Shown one piece after another: positions 8,500-16,047 of a stretch of DNA of 64,000 nucleotides; position 1 is the stretch's first letter, and every line of letters begins with the position of its first letter. The position numbers and the translations under genes were made by a program. Origin of the DNA: Paludibacteraceae bacterium (GTDB lineage: Bacteria > Bacteroidota > Bacteroidia > Bacteroidales > Paludibacteraceae); the NCBI GenBank assembly GCA_024400115.1, contig JAKSNF010000010.1, positions 1 to 64,000 on the forward strand, in the 5' to 3' direction. Under the pieces are notes generated by a model. The model made no database searches. It was not told where the DNA came from and saw only the letters and a list, made by a program, of their open reading frames with translations.

Positions 8500-8819
8500 A
8501 AAATTTTAGTTTATGATTGACCGGCATCGTAAAGGCGATGCATGACATATAAAATTAGAGTACAGCTAAGAACTTGGGATTTCGAAACCTCGACAATTTC
8601 AGAAAATCTCACCAAGAACAAGGCTTTTTACTCGCGCTTTGTGCGTGAGTCTTGTTCTGTAGATATTTGGTGAGATAAGGTAGTCGAGACCGCGAAATCC
8701 CAGATTGAAGCTAACAAGCCTCACGTTTTTTTATGCCTATAACTAAACAATAATATTAACCACGGAGAGTGCCGAAAATCCGATGAAGAGTAGGCAAAAA
8801 TATTAAAATTATTAAACAT
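8500..8819. other. 320-bp gene-free stretch with structured sequence
   Basis: No CDS. It holds a small hairpin (GCATCG/CGATGC, 8524-8541), the large quasi-palindrome at 8564-8709 (listed separately) and an AT-rich leader before the gene at 8820. I see no consensus promoter for that gene. Confidence 0.6.
8564..8709. repeat. 146-nt imperfect palindrome (possible structured RNA or MITE)
   Basis: Paired arms, from outside in: TGGGATTTCG (8575) with CGAAATCCCA (8693); CTCGAC (8589) with GTCGAG (8683); ATCTCACCA (8606) with TGGTGAGAT (8668); AGAACAAG (8615) with CTTGTTCT (8651); ACTCGCGC (8630) with GCGTGAGT (8643), leaving a 5-nt loop TTTGT. More than 40 base pairs are separated by small asymmetric bulges. 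Confidence 0.75.
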
Positions 8820-9854
8820 ATGAAAAAGATTTTATTTATGATGGTTGTTTGCGTGTTCTCGCTAACAATGTATGCCCAAACCTACAAATTGGGTGATTAT
8901 GTAGAAAAAGATGGCGTTCCATCTATTGTCGTGTATGTGGATCAAACTGGAGAACATGGTCTCCTTTTATCAATGAAGGCTAGAGGTATTGAAGAAAAAA
9001 ATTTATCGAAAGAGGATAAAATAATTGCGAAAGAAAAAAAAGAAATTTTAAGCATTTATCAAAAACGAATGAAGTTTTATCATGTCGCTCGAGTAAAAAA
9101 ACAAGGTGCAGAAGCATTAGCTGCCGTAGATGCTCGTTTTGAGACGCAAAAAGAAATGATTGATAAATTTTACACGCAAAAACCAATCGTTTACACAAAA
9201 CAATTTTATAAGATTAAAGACGAGGAGAGGAAAAATATTCTTCAAAGTATCCAAGGACAAATGAATGGATCAGGTCAAGAAAATACAAGATTGCTATTGG
9301 ATCTTTGTGCAGAGAATAATCTGTCTGTAAGAGATTATTTTCCTACTTATGATTGGGTATCAAACTTGGGGACCGATTGGTTTATTCCAGGAAACGATGA
9401 ATTGGAACTTATGGCTCAAAGTCTTAACATAGATAATTTAGGCGAAGATTATAAAAGTTCCATACCTCATGGTAAAAACGACACTGAAATATACAACATT
9501 TTTGACTCAATCAATAGCAATGTTGCCTATCTTGTGCGTAATGTAAGTCTTGGTTTGGATTATTATTGGTTTAATGTATGGGGAGGAGACAAATATTGGC
9601 CTCTCTGCTCCATAGAATCATCTACGATGGTTAAAAGCAATTGGTCGGAGATGGATGGAAATAAGTCAAAGACAAAACGCCAAGTTCAAGTATCGACATC
9701 CGCTGGCATAGTTGGCGTGATTGTTTCGGCTGCGGTTTCTGCATCAGTAGATAATTTATTTTATTCCTTCGGGCGGAACTACACTGCAACAGACTATTAT
9801 TGGACGTTCTTTACTAATATCTCGGGGTACGTATGTGCCATGTCTAAATTCTAA
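8820..9854 (+). CDS. Secreted protein, distant DUF1566/FISUMP-like
   Basis: A 344-aa secreted protein with signal peptide MKKILFMMVVCVFSLTMYA. A Lys/Glu-rich helical region (residues 50-110) is followed by a segment with DUF1566-like landmarks: WFIPGNDELELMAQSLN (compare the usual W-x-LP-x-x-x-EL) and later YYWFNVWGGDKYW and YYWTFF. I infer a divergent C-type-lectin-like fold; this is uncertain. A hydrophobic patch (GIVGVIVSAAVSASV) sits near residue 300. Base composition is more AT-rich than in the flanking core genes. The next gene starts 5 bp downstream, so they form one transcript. Confidence 0.65.
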   Translation: MKKILFMMVVCVFSLTMYAQTYKLGDYVEKDGVPSIVVYVDQTGEHGLLLSMKARGIEEKNLSKEDKIIAKEKKEILSIYQKRMKFYHVARVKKQGAEALAAVDARFETQKEMIDKFYTQKPIVYTKQFYKIKDEERKNILQSIQGQMNGSGQENTRLLLDLCAENNLSVRDYFPTYDWVSNLGTDWFIPGNDELELMAQSLNIDNLGEDYKSSIPHGKNDTEIYNIFDSINSNVAYLVRNVSLGLDYYWFNVWGGDKYWPLCSIESSTMVKSNWSEMDGNKSKTKRQVQVSTSAGIVGVIVSAAVSASVDNLFYSFGRNYTATDYYWTFFTNISGYVCAMSKF

Positions 9855-9858
9855 AAAA

Positions 9859-10518
9859 ATGAAAAGAATACTCATAATAGGACTTATCGGGTTGTGCATA
9901 AGTTCATGTAAAACCCCTTTGACTGTGCCAATAGTAGAAAGAAATACTATTTCTATCTCACAACCAAATGTAGAATATATTGGCACTAGAAATCTTACAA
10001 AATCCAATATGTTTTTTAAGAACCTTGGTTCTGATTTAGAAATATGGCAATTGGCATTTGACAAACAGGCAACTTACTTTTCAAACATTGATTTAGATGA
10101 ACTTGCATCATACAAATCTCAACACCGATATATTTCTTTCATAGATGTACAAAAACACATCTATCGTTGTTTTGATGCAGTTGAAGATAACGAAGGTTTA
10201 GAAGTCGGAGGCTGGATAGTTGCTGGTTTAACGGTATTCACATTAGTCCCTGTTTATGTACCAATGCTTTGTGTTGCTGATAAAAATGTATGCGAAATAA
10301 CTCTTAAAGGTGAATATAATATTATAGTGTATGATACCCAAAAAAAAGAAGTCGCTTTTACAGTTCCTATAGCAATTGATATCGTTGATAGATACAAGGG
10401 GCAATACAATCATAAAAGCACAAATAAACCAGAAGTTGATAAATATTATCAAATAATTTTACAAAATGAATTTATTAATGCCTACGAGAAAATCAATCAA
10501 CGAATAAATATTTTGTAA
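9859..10518 (+). CDS. Lipoprotein of unknown function
   Basis: A 219-aa lipoprotein with lipobox CISSC (Cys about residue 17) after MKRILIIGLIGL. One internal hydrophobic segment (WIVAGLTVFTLVPVYVPML, about residues 118-136) looks like a membrane span. No family is recognised. The ATG at 9859 is chosen because it starts the signal sequence; an upstream in-frame start at 9835 would overlap the previous gene. AT-rich like its neighbour, with a strong terminator 30 bp after the stop. Confidence 0.7.
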   Translation: MKRILIIGLIGLCISSCKTPLTVPIVERNTISISQPNVEYIGTRNLTKSNMFFKNLGSDLEIWQLAFDKQATYFSNIDLDELASYKSQHRYISFIDVQKHIYRCFDAVEDNEGLEVGGWIVAGLTVFTLVPVYVPMLCVADKNVCEITLKGEYNIIVYDTQKKEVAFTVPIAIDIVDRYKGQYNHKSTNKPEVDKYYQIILQNEFINAYEKINQRINIL

Positions 10519-10547
10519 ACATTGACATTGATAGCCACACTTCTATA

Positions 10548-10584
10548 ACACATCAAGAGGAGAACAATCTCCTCTTGTGTTTTT
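10548..10584 (+). terminator. Intrinsic terminator after the lipoprotein gene
   Basis: AAGAGGAGA (10555-10563) pairs with TCTCCTCTT (10568-10576), extended by ACACA/TGTGT, loop ACAA, followed by a T-run. Confidence 0.85.
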
Positions 10585-10666
10585 GTTGGTGAAGATAGTT
10601 TCGCGTTTGACCGCAGCTCAAAGGAGAAGAAATATAGGACAGTGGACACAGTCTAAACAGATAAAA

Positions 10667-10985
10667 TATAAACTCTCTCCCATCGCAACCTCTCGGGGTT
10701 GCGATGGTTGTGTATAGTTTACACTTTCCTAAAACGTTGACATCACTTTCGCGAGCAACCCATTTCTGTCCGTGAAAATTCAGAGCAAAATTGTAACTTG
10801 CTGATTCGCAATCAAATATCAATTTGAATATAGACTGCGAATTTGCGAATTCATGCGAAATTCGCACAAGTTCGCACAAATTCGCACCCTATTACAGTGT
10901 CTTTTGACTTCCAAAGTCCCAACATCGCCACAACATTGTCCCAACATTGCCACAACTTTTAAGGCCTATGCGAGCTTCCTCGCGT
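10667..10985. repeat. Composite dispersed repeat, copy A
   Basis: Three modules shared with 29907-30085. Module 1 (10667-10711) contains a perfect 10-bp hairpin CATCGCAACC/GGTTGCGATG. Module 2 (10751-10785) contains CATTTCTGTCCGTGAAAA. Module 3 (10913-10980) contains CACAACATTGTCCCAACAT and CACAACTTTTAAGGCCTATG. In this copy about 127 bp carrying a hexamer array sits between modules 2 and 3. Confidence 0.8.
10805..10886. repeat. Helically phased TGCGAA/TTCGCA array
   Basis: Seven exact hexamers: TTCGCA at 10805, 10861, 10871 and 10881; TGCGAA at 10836, 10844 and 10854. Several are spaced 10 bp apart, so they would lie on one face of the helix. This looks like a protein-binding array. Confidence 0.6.
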
Positions 10986-11039
10986 CCTACTCGCAGAGCT
11001 TAGTAAAAACCCGATAAAAACCCGATTTGGAAGTCAAAA
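10902..11039. repeat. 14-bp inverted repeats bounding a 138-bp segment
   Basis: TTTTGACTTCCAAA (10902-10915) and TTTGGAAGTCAAAA (11026-11039) are perfect inverted repeats. The size and layout resemble a MITE, but no clear target duplication flanks them. Confidence 0.55.
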
Positions 11040-11109
11040 AAAGAGGGAGCGAGACCCTCGAGAGAGTGTCGACCGCCCATAGACCGACCATCGACTAAAA
11101 AAACGGTTA

Positions 11110-12252
11110 CTAAAACAACTTCTTGCTCCACAATTGAGCAAGAAAATCATGGATATATACGACTTGTATATTGTCTTCCGTTTGGCGAGTAAACGGATCT
11201 AATGATACTATCATCAGTGTGAAATTGGGGTGCTCCTCACGGAAAGCACGAAGACCTTTGAGATGTTTATTCTGAACCTCCGTAACAGACTTAATCTCAA
11301 TAGCCAAACTTTCTCCAACGATAGCATCCACCTCAAGACCCGTACTGGTACGCCAATAACAAAGTTGGTTCTGTTTGTGATGATAGCCGATATAGGCAAC
11401 AAGTTCTTGGATAACAAAATGTTCAAATGAGTGACCATATTCAGCCGTACCTCTTACCACCCCGTTGCGGTGTAACAAATAGTTGACAATGCCCACATCC
11501 ATTAAATAGAATTTAGGCGATTGAATAAGACGGCGTTTAATCGTTTTGGTATAGGCAGGAATAGTATAGCCCAACAAGGTGTCCTCCAATATCTGGAAGT
11601 ACTCTTTAACCGTATGCGCACTCACCCAACAATCGGTGGCGATATTGTTGTAATTGACTATTTCACCATCTGTCAATGCCGCTATATCTAAAAAACGCTG
11701 AAAACTATCTAAGTTGCGCACCAAGGCTTCTGCCTTAATCTCCTCTCGGAGATAAACATCAATATAGGCAGACAAACCAAGGGTTGCATTCGAGGAGGTA
11801 TAAATAGCTGGCAACATGCCATAACTAAGTGCTTTGTCTAAGTCAAAATCAGGAATTTCAGCACTAACTAATGGGTATAAATAGCACGGATAAGCACGAC
11901 CACCGAGGGTGTTGTATCCTTGTCTGCGCAATTTGCGCGCACTGCTACCACAGAGAATAAAACGAATACCTCGTTCCGACATTAGTCGATGCACCTCATT
12001 AAGAATGAGAGGTACTTGCTGAATCTCATCGATGATAATTAACGTATTAGCATCATGTGTATGATACATCTCATACAATAGATTAGGACGGCGAGAATAG
12101 CGAGCATAGACTTCTGTGTTTAGTAAGTCAATATACACAGCATTGGGATATAAATGTCTAAGCAGAGTTGATTTACCTGTTTGACGAGCACCAAACAAGA
12201 AGATGCTCATATCATTTAAATAGGGGTCAATTTGAACTAATCTTGAGTACAT
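11110..12252 (-). CDS. AAA-family ATPase with DUF4143 domain
   Basis: A 380-aa member of the large AAA_14/DUF4143 family of uncertain function. Walker A is GARQTGKSTLL near residue 20 and Walker B is LIIIDEIQQV near residue 70, followed by FILCGSSARKLRRQG (sensor-like). The C-terminal half (ATDCWVSAHTVKEYFQILEDTLLGY, WRTSTGLEVDAIVGESLAIEIKSV) is the DUF4143 winged-helix and nuclease-like region, with an ExK-like tail. Full length for the family. A promoter and two tight hairpins precede it, suggesting a structured leader or operators. Confidence 0.9.
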   Translation of the reverse strand: MYSRLVQIDPYLNDMSIFLFGARQTGKSTLLRHLYPNAVYIDLLNTEVYARYSRRPNLLYEMYHTHDANTLIIIDEIQQVPLILNEVHRLMSERGIRFILCGSSARKLRRQGYNTLGGRAYPCYLYPLVSAEIPDFDLDKALSYGMLPAIYTSSNATLGLSAYIDVYLREEIKAEALVRNLDSFQRFLDIAALTDGEIVNYNNIATDCWVSAHTVKEYFQILEDTLLGYTIPAYTKTIKRRLIQSPKFYLMDVGIVNYLLHRNGVVRGTAEYGHSFEHFVIQELVAYIGYHHKQNQLCYWRTSTGLEVDAIVGESLAIEIKSVTEVQNKHLKGLRAFREEHPNFTLMIVSLDPFTRQTEDNIQVVYIHDFLAQLWSKKLF

Positions 12253-12298
12253 AAGCGCAGATTGTTAATGGATTAATGCAACATTTACAATGTATTTT

Positions 12299-12332
12299 GG
12301 AAGTTGTACTTCCGATTTACAATGCAAATCGG
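12299..12332 (-). promoter_or_regulatory. Two small palindromes in the ATPase leader
   Basis: GGAAGT-TGT-ACTTCC (12299-12313) and CCGATTT-ACAATGC-AAATCGG (12312-12332) lie next to each other between the predicted transcription start and the ATG. They could be operators or RNA hairpins. Confidence 0.5.
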
Positions 12333-12335
12333 CTA

Positions 12336-12367
12336 CAAAAGTACAACAAAAATATGAAATACGCAAA
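12336..12367 (-). promoter_or_regulatory. Promoter of the AAA/DUF4143 gene
   Basis: On the minus strand TACTTTTG (12343-12336) lies 20 nt from TTTG (12367-12364). Confidence 0.75.
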
Positions 12368-12470
12368 TATTTTTGAAAGAAAATGCTATTTTTTATTGTT
12401 TTTTACTTACAATTACACAACTGCCTTAACTAAATATTGAATTACTTACGAATGATAGTAATTTACTCTT

Positions 12471-13994
12471 TTACCTACGATTGCGGGCACGAAGGGCGTA
12501 ATCGTAAGCCTCAAGATAGGCTTTGAAGAAATGCTTCCACTCCCCTTGCTGAGCAATGGCTGCTGCCTCCTCTCGAGCGGCAGCCCTTTCTTTTGGAGTA
12601 GCATTAAGGAAACGCTTAACCGTCTCCACCACTTGCTCAACCACCTCATCGTAATTGGAATCGTTGCGATCAATGACCGTAACACCTCTTAGATTTGTGG
12701 ATTGTGGATGGTGGATGGTGGATGGTTTAGCCGCCCAATCGCCAAAGCCGGACAAAGAGGTGGTTATCGTCGGCACATGGAAAGCCACCGACTCATGAGG
12801 CGTATAACCCCAAGGTTCATAGTAAGACGGGAAAATCGTGAGATCCAAACCGATAAGCAAGTCGTAATACGTTTTCTTGAAGACAGGGTCGTGTCCGTCC
12901 AGATAGTACGGAACAAAAAGAACCTTCACCCCATTCATCAACTCATTATTGATCAATCCATCATTATTGAGATAAGGAATCATTACAAACGCAATCACTT
13001 GCTTCCCTACTCCTCTACTCCCATACTCCTCTACTCCCAATCGCCTCATAGCATCTAAGAAGACATCAATTCCTTTATTCTTCCACTCTTGCCTTCCGGC
13101 AATACCTATCAGCAAGGGCTCTCCTTGAATCTCAACGTTCATCTCGCGCGCGTATTTTAATAAGGATTTGCGCGCCCGTGTACGCGCGAGGGCAAAAGCT
13201 CTACCTTGAGGAACAAAATCCGATTCAAAGCCGTTGGGAGTAACGACTGCCGGTTCCTTTTCCAGCAGTTGCTTACACTCGCGAGCGGTGATGTCGGACA
13301 CGGTAGTGAAACAGTCTGCCCAATGAGCAGCCATCTTCTCGACCGAATGCTTGGAAACCATATTGAGTTCGTCTGCCATTTGGTCACCATGGTAACCCTC
13401 AAAGTAATCGTATAGCGGTTTGCCGTTGCCGGCAATAGAACGCCCGATACCCGTAGCGTGGGTCGTAAAGAGTGTGCCTATCTTCGGGCAGTGTTTGCGC
13501 AAATAGAGGATAGCGAAAGCTGTTTGCCACTCGTTAGCGTGTGCAACAAACAACTTTCCACTCTCCTCTTTTGTTTTCCATTTATAGATAGACTCCATCA
13601 CCATTCCCGCAGCGAAGCCAAAGAGCGAAGAGGCATCATAATCGCCATAGGCAGCATGACTCTTGACGCCAAAGTGCTGCCACGCCCAACCGTAAATCTC
13701 GTTCTTCTGTAACCACAGGTTATCGTAATTAATGAGTACGGCAATCGGATTCCCCGGTACGTTCCACCGACCTACTCGGCAGGGTAAACAGCGGTTTTTC
13801 CATCCTTTCAGAACGGACGAGTCTTCGGTAAAGAACTTATCCGACTGCTCTTTGAGGTCGGGTCCAAAGAAGATAACGCGGTCGGGACAGAGTTGCTGCA
13901 TGGAGCGTGCCCTGGTGGAAAGGACGGCATAGATACCGCCTACTTTATTGCACACTTCCCAAGAAGTTTCAAAAATATAATCGGGTTGTAACAT
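12471..13994 (-). CDS. Glycogen synthase, GT3 (eukaryote-like) type
   Basis: A 507-aa glycosyltransferase. The N-terminus DYIFETSWEVCNKVGGIYAVLSTRA is the signature of the Bacteroidota GT3 glycogen synthases related to animal and yeast enzymes, which extend alpha-1,4-glucan from UDP- or ADP-glucose. The C-terminal lobe FPSYYEPWGYTPHESVAFHVPTITT carries the conserved Glu of the retaining GT-B fold. The ATG at 13994 is preferred; a GTG at 14012 lies in a repeat. Two or three in-frame low-complexity insertions, STIHHPQST (12697-12724), GVEEYGSRGVG (13009-13037) and possibly LNNDGLINNELMNG, look like acquired micro-repeats. Confidence 0.92.
   Translation of the reverse strand: MLQPDYIFETSWEVCNKVGGIYAVLSTRARSMQQLCPDRVIFFGPDLKEQSDKFFTEDSSVLKGWKNRCLPCRVGRWNVPGNPIAVLINYDNLWLQKNEIYGWAWQHFGVKSHAAYGDYDASSLFGFAAGMVMESIYKWKTKEESGKLFVAHANEWQTAFAILYLRKHCPKIGTLFTTHATGIGRSIAGNGKPLYDYFEGYHGDQMADELNMVSKHSVEKMAAHWADCFTTVSDITARECKQLLEKEPAVVTPNGFESDFVPQGRAFALARTRARKSLLKYAREMNVEIQGEPLLIGIAGRQEWKNKGIDVFLDAMRRLGVEEYGSRGVGKQVIAFVMIPYLNNDGLINNELMNGVKVLFVPYYLDGHDPVFKKTYYDLLIGLDLTIFPSYYEPWGYTPHESVAFHVPTITTSLSGFGDWAAKPSTIHHPQSTNLRGVTVIDRNDSNYDEVVEQVVETVKRFLNATPKERAAAREEAAAIAQQGEWKHFFKAYLEAYDYALRARNRR
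12697..12724. repeat. GTGGATN heptamer array inside glycogen synthase
   Basis: Four tandem heptamers (GTGGATT then three GTGGATG). On the coding minus strand three units encode seven residues (IHHPQST-like). Confidence 0.85.
13009..13037. repeat. ACTCC-type micro-repeat inside glycogen synthase
   Basis: Tandem CTACTCCTCTACTCCCATAC-type units, read in frame on the minus strand as GVEEYGSRGVG. Resembles the ACTCTAA spacers before other genes. Confidence 0.6.
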
Positions 13995-13996
13995 AC

Positions 13997-14053
13997 GTGG
14001 ATGGTACGCCACTTGCGTGGCTATTGTGGATGGTGGATGGTGGATGGTGGATG
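13997..14053. repeat. GTGGATN heptamer array before the glycogen synthase start
   Basis: GTGGATG, a 22-nt linker holding the hairpin GCCAC-TTGC-GTGGC, then four GTGGATG units. The array fills nearly the entire gap between the PKD lipoprotein stop and the glycogen synthase ATG. The same linker occurs inside miaA. Confidence 0.9.
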
Positions 14054-14054
14054 G

Positions 14055-15122
14055 TTAGCGTAAACGTTTCGTGGTGTCAACGGCGAGGCGGATGATATCC
14101 GATTGTTCGTTGAGGAGTTTAATCTTGGTATTATCAAACTGATTTTGCGGATGATCCACTAAAGGCATATAATAAACACCCGTTGCCGTAGCCCAATAGA
14201 GGCGATTGATACCCGTATAAGTGTCCGTAAAAATAGCCGAAATGGGACGAGGGTCAATGATATTGACATTATTGCCCATCATGTCCGATATATACAAGCC
14301 ATCGGTGGTGCGATAATAAATCTTGCCATTAGCAATGCGGAAACCCGTCATCTCGGGTAAGATGGTTTTGAGTTCACTAAGGCGGAAAGTATATCCATTT
14401 GCCGTTTGAAGGGTATCTTGTGTGGTAGCAAGGATGTTTTGTCCCTCTGCATACGTAAACGGCAATATCTCTTCCGCGCGAGCAGGATTAACAAACACGC
14501 GTTGGCGCGACATAGTCCCTGCTTCGTTCATCATGAGCACGGCGGTAGCCGGTTTGTCCTCCACGGTATAGGTGCGTTGCTCCGTAGTGGTAATACCATT
14601 GAAGGTGATGTTCATCGTGATATTCACTTGTCCGGGTTGGGTGAAATAAACGTTCCACTTTCCGTTATTGCCTTGGGAATTTTCTTTTACTAACTCCGCG
14701 ATAGACGGTTCAGCCGTCCAGACGCAAACAAGGCTATCCATATTAGGATTGAAGAGTTGAGCCGAGAAAACCACGTCTTCGAACACATGAATAGGTAGCG
14801 AATCGTGGTCCAAAACGAAGGTCGGAATAGAATCCACAATGGTAATCATGTGGGTGCAGGTTCGGCTCTCTTTATTATCTACCATTAAAAGGACTTGGTA
14901 GGTTCCCGGCGCATCATACGTGTGGGTAGGGCTTTTGGAAGTGGAGACTTTTCGGTCACCAAAACGCCATAACCACTCCTCTCCCATGGAAGAAGAATTA
15001 ACAAAAGTAACTTTCTCACCTGCTTTCGGTTGAGCGGGAGAATAAGTAAAATCAATCGTTTCTTTCTTGCAGCTGATGCACGTAATCACTAATAGCGTCA
15101 GCAGAATGTGTTGTATCTTCAT
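14055..15122 (-). CDS. PKD-domain lipoprotein
   Basis: A 355-aa lipoprotein (MKIQHILLTLLVITCISC, Cys about residue 18), so surface- or periplasm-facing. Residues about 25-95 form a PKD Ig-like domain (SPAQPKAGEKVTFVNSS, EEWLWRFGD, SPTHTYDAPGTYQVLL). A second Ig-like part and a C-terminal beta-repeat region (about 200-355) follow, with phrases such as GFRIANGKIYYRTTDGLYISD that suggest a small propeller. The ligand is unknown. The first 71 bp overlap the miaA 3' end in another frame, so the signal peptide is dual coding. It is probably co-transcribed with miaA and glycogen synthase. Confidence 0.85.
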   Translation of the reverse strand: MKIQHILLTLLVITCISCKKETIDFTYSPAQPKAGEKVTFVNSSSMGEEWLWRFGDRKVSTSKSPTHTYDAPGTYQVLLMVDNKESRTCTHMITIVDSIPTFVLDHDSLPIHVFEDVVFSAQLFNPNMDSLVCVWTAEPSIAELVKENSQGNNGKWNVYFTQPGQVNITMNITFNGITTTEQRTYTVEDKPATAVLMMNEAGTMSRQRVFVNPARAEEILPFTYAEGQNILATTQDTLQTANGYTFRLSELKTILPEMTGFRIANGKIYYRTTDGLYISDMMGNNVNIIDPRPISAIFTDTYTGINRLYWATATGVYYMPLVDHPQNQFDNTKIKLLNEQSDIIRLAVDTTKRLR

Positions 15123-16047
15123 TTTCAAACCAATGTATTTCTGTATCTCTTCTCCACCACGTCATCTGCCGTTTAGCATAATGGCGGGTGTTTTGTTTTA
15201 TTTGTTCAATTATTTTTTCTCTCAACTCTAAACTCTCCACTCTCGACTCTTGATCATCCCACTCTCTATACCCAACCGTCTGCAATCCGTTCGGTCGATT
15301 GGGGTATTGGGCAAAGGCGGCACGCACTTCCTGCTCCAATCCGGCGGCAATCATCTCATCCACGCGCTTATTGATACGCTCGTATAGTTCGGCGCGAGGG
15401 CGGGTCAGTCCCACTTTGACGATACGCCATGGGCGTTCCTTCACCGTCTTCTTGCGGAGCGACGAATAGGGTTGACCTATCGTTTGCGATACCTCCACGC
15501 AGTGCATCAGCCGCTGAGGATTAGATTGATCCACTATCTGCCAATAATCGGGGTCGAGCCGTTGCACCTCTTGCTGCAACCATGTTAGTCCCTGCATTCG
15601 ATAGTTATCCTGTACCGTTTTGCGTATATCCTCGGGTACGGAGGGAATCTCGTCCAAACCGTTGCACACGGCATCGATATACATCATGCTTCCCCCCGTC
15701 AGAATCGCCAAGACTTTTGTGGATTGTGGATGGTGGATAGTGGATTGTGGATGGTGCGCCACTTGCGTGGCTATTGTGGATAGTAGTTCCACCGCATCCC
15801 TTTCGAACTGTCCGGCATTATAGCCCTCATCGAGGTTGTGGGTGCCAACGAAATAGTGTTGGACACGTTGGAGTTGTTCCTTGGTAGGCGCAGCCGTGCC
15901 AATAGGTATCTCGTGGTATATCTGGCGCGAGTCGGCATTGAGGATAGGGCAATGAAAGCGTTCAGCGAGTGTCACCGCCACCTCGCTTTTGCCCACACCG
16001 GTAGGACCAACCAGTACCAGCAATATAGGTTTAGAACATTGTTCCAT
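15052..16047 (-). CDS. miaA: tRNA dimethylallyltransferase
   Basis: Transfers dimethylallyl to A37 of tRNAs reading UNN codons. P-loop LVGPTGVGKSEVA is at residues 11-23, followed by the substrate motif NADSRQIY and later LTGGSMMYIDAVCNGLDEIP; the end TWWRRDTEIHWF is typical. The start is the ATG at 16047, overlapping the upstream stop by 17 nt; longer in-frame starts would run into the upstream gene. Two segments look inserted: AHHPQSTIHHPQST (DNA 15719-15782) and ESRVESLELREK (DNA 15217-15253), both matching dispersed micro-repeats. Both lie outside the motifs, so the enzyme is probably active. Confidence 0.93.
   Translation of the reverse strand: MEQCSKPILLVLVGPTGVGKSEVAVTLAERFHCPILNADSRQIYHEIPIGTAAPTKEQLQRVQHYFVGTHNLDEGYNAGQFERDAVELLSTIATQVAHHPQSTIHHPQSTKVLAILTGGSMMYIDAVCNGLDEIPSVPEDIRKTVQDNYRMQGLTWLQQEVQRLDPDYWQIVDQSNPQRLMHCVEVSQTIGQPYSSLRKKTVKERPWRIVKVGLTRPRAELYERINKRVDEMIAAGLEQEVRAAFAQYPNRPNGLQTVGYREWDDQESRVESLELREKIIEQIKQNTRHYAKRQMTWWRRDTEIHWFENEDTTHSADAISDYVHQLQERND
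15217..15253. repeat. ACTCTAAACTCTCC micro-repeat inside miaA
   Basis: Contains the 19-mer CTCTAAACTCTCCACTCTC (15226-15244), present exactly (reverse complement) in the spacer before the hexosamine kinase gene at 61684-61702. Confidence 0.8.
15719..15782. repeat. GTGGATN heptamer array inside miaA
   Basis: Five GTGGATN units, the same 22-nt linker seen at 14004-14025 (one base different) and one more unit, all within the miaA frame. Confidence 0.9.

Larger units (their letters stand above)
10519..11109. other. 590-bp gene-free repeat region
   Basis: No credible CDS. In order it holds a terminator (10548-10584), the first copy of a dispersed composite repeat (modules at 10667-10711, 10751-10785 and 10913-10980), an array of TGCGAA/TTCGCA hexamers (10805-10886), a 14-bp inverted repeat pair (10902-10915 and 11026-11039), a doubled AAAACCCGAT and a small hairpin GAGGG/CCCTC (11043-11059). 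Confidence 0.65.

Noticed and set aside
10553-10879. A 108-aa open frame on the minus strand
   Set aside because: It runs through a terminator hairpin, the dispersed repeat hairpin and the hexamer array; no signal peptide or domain.
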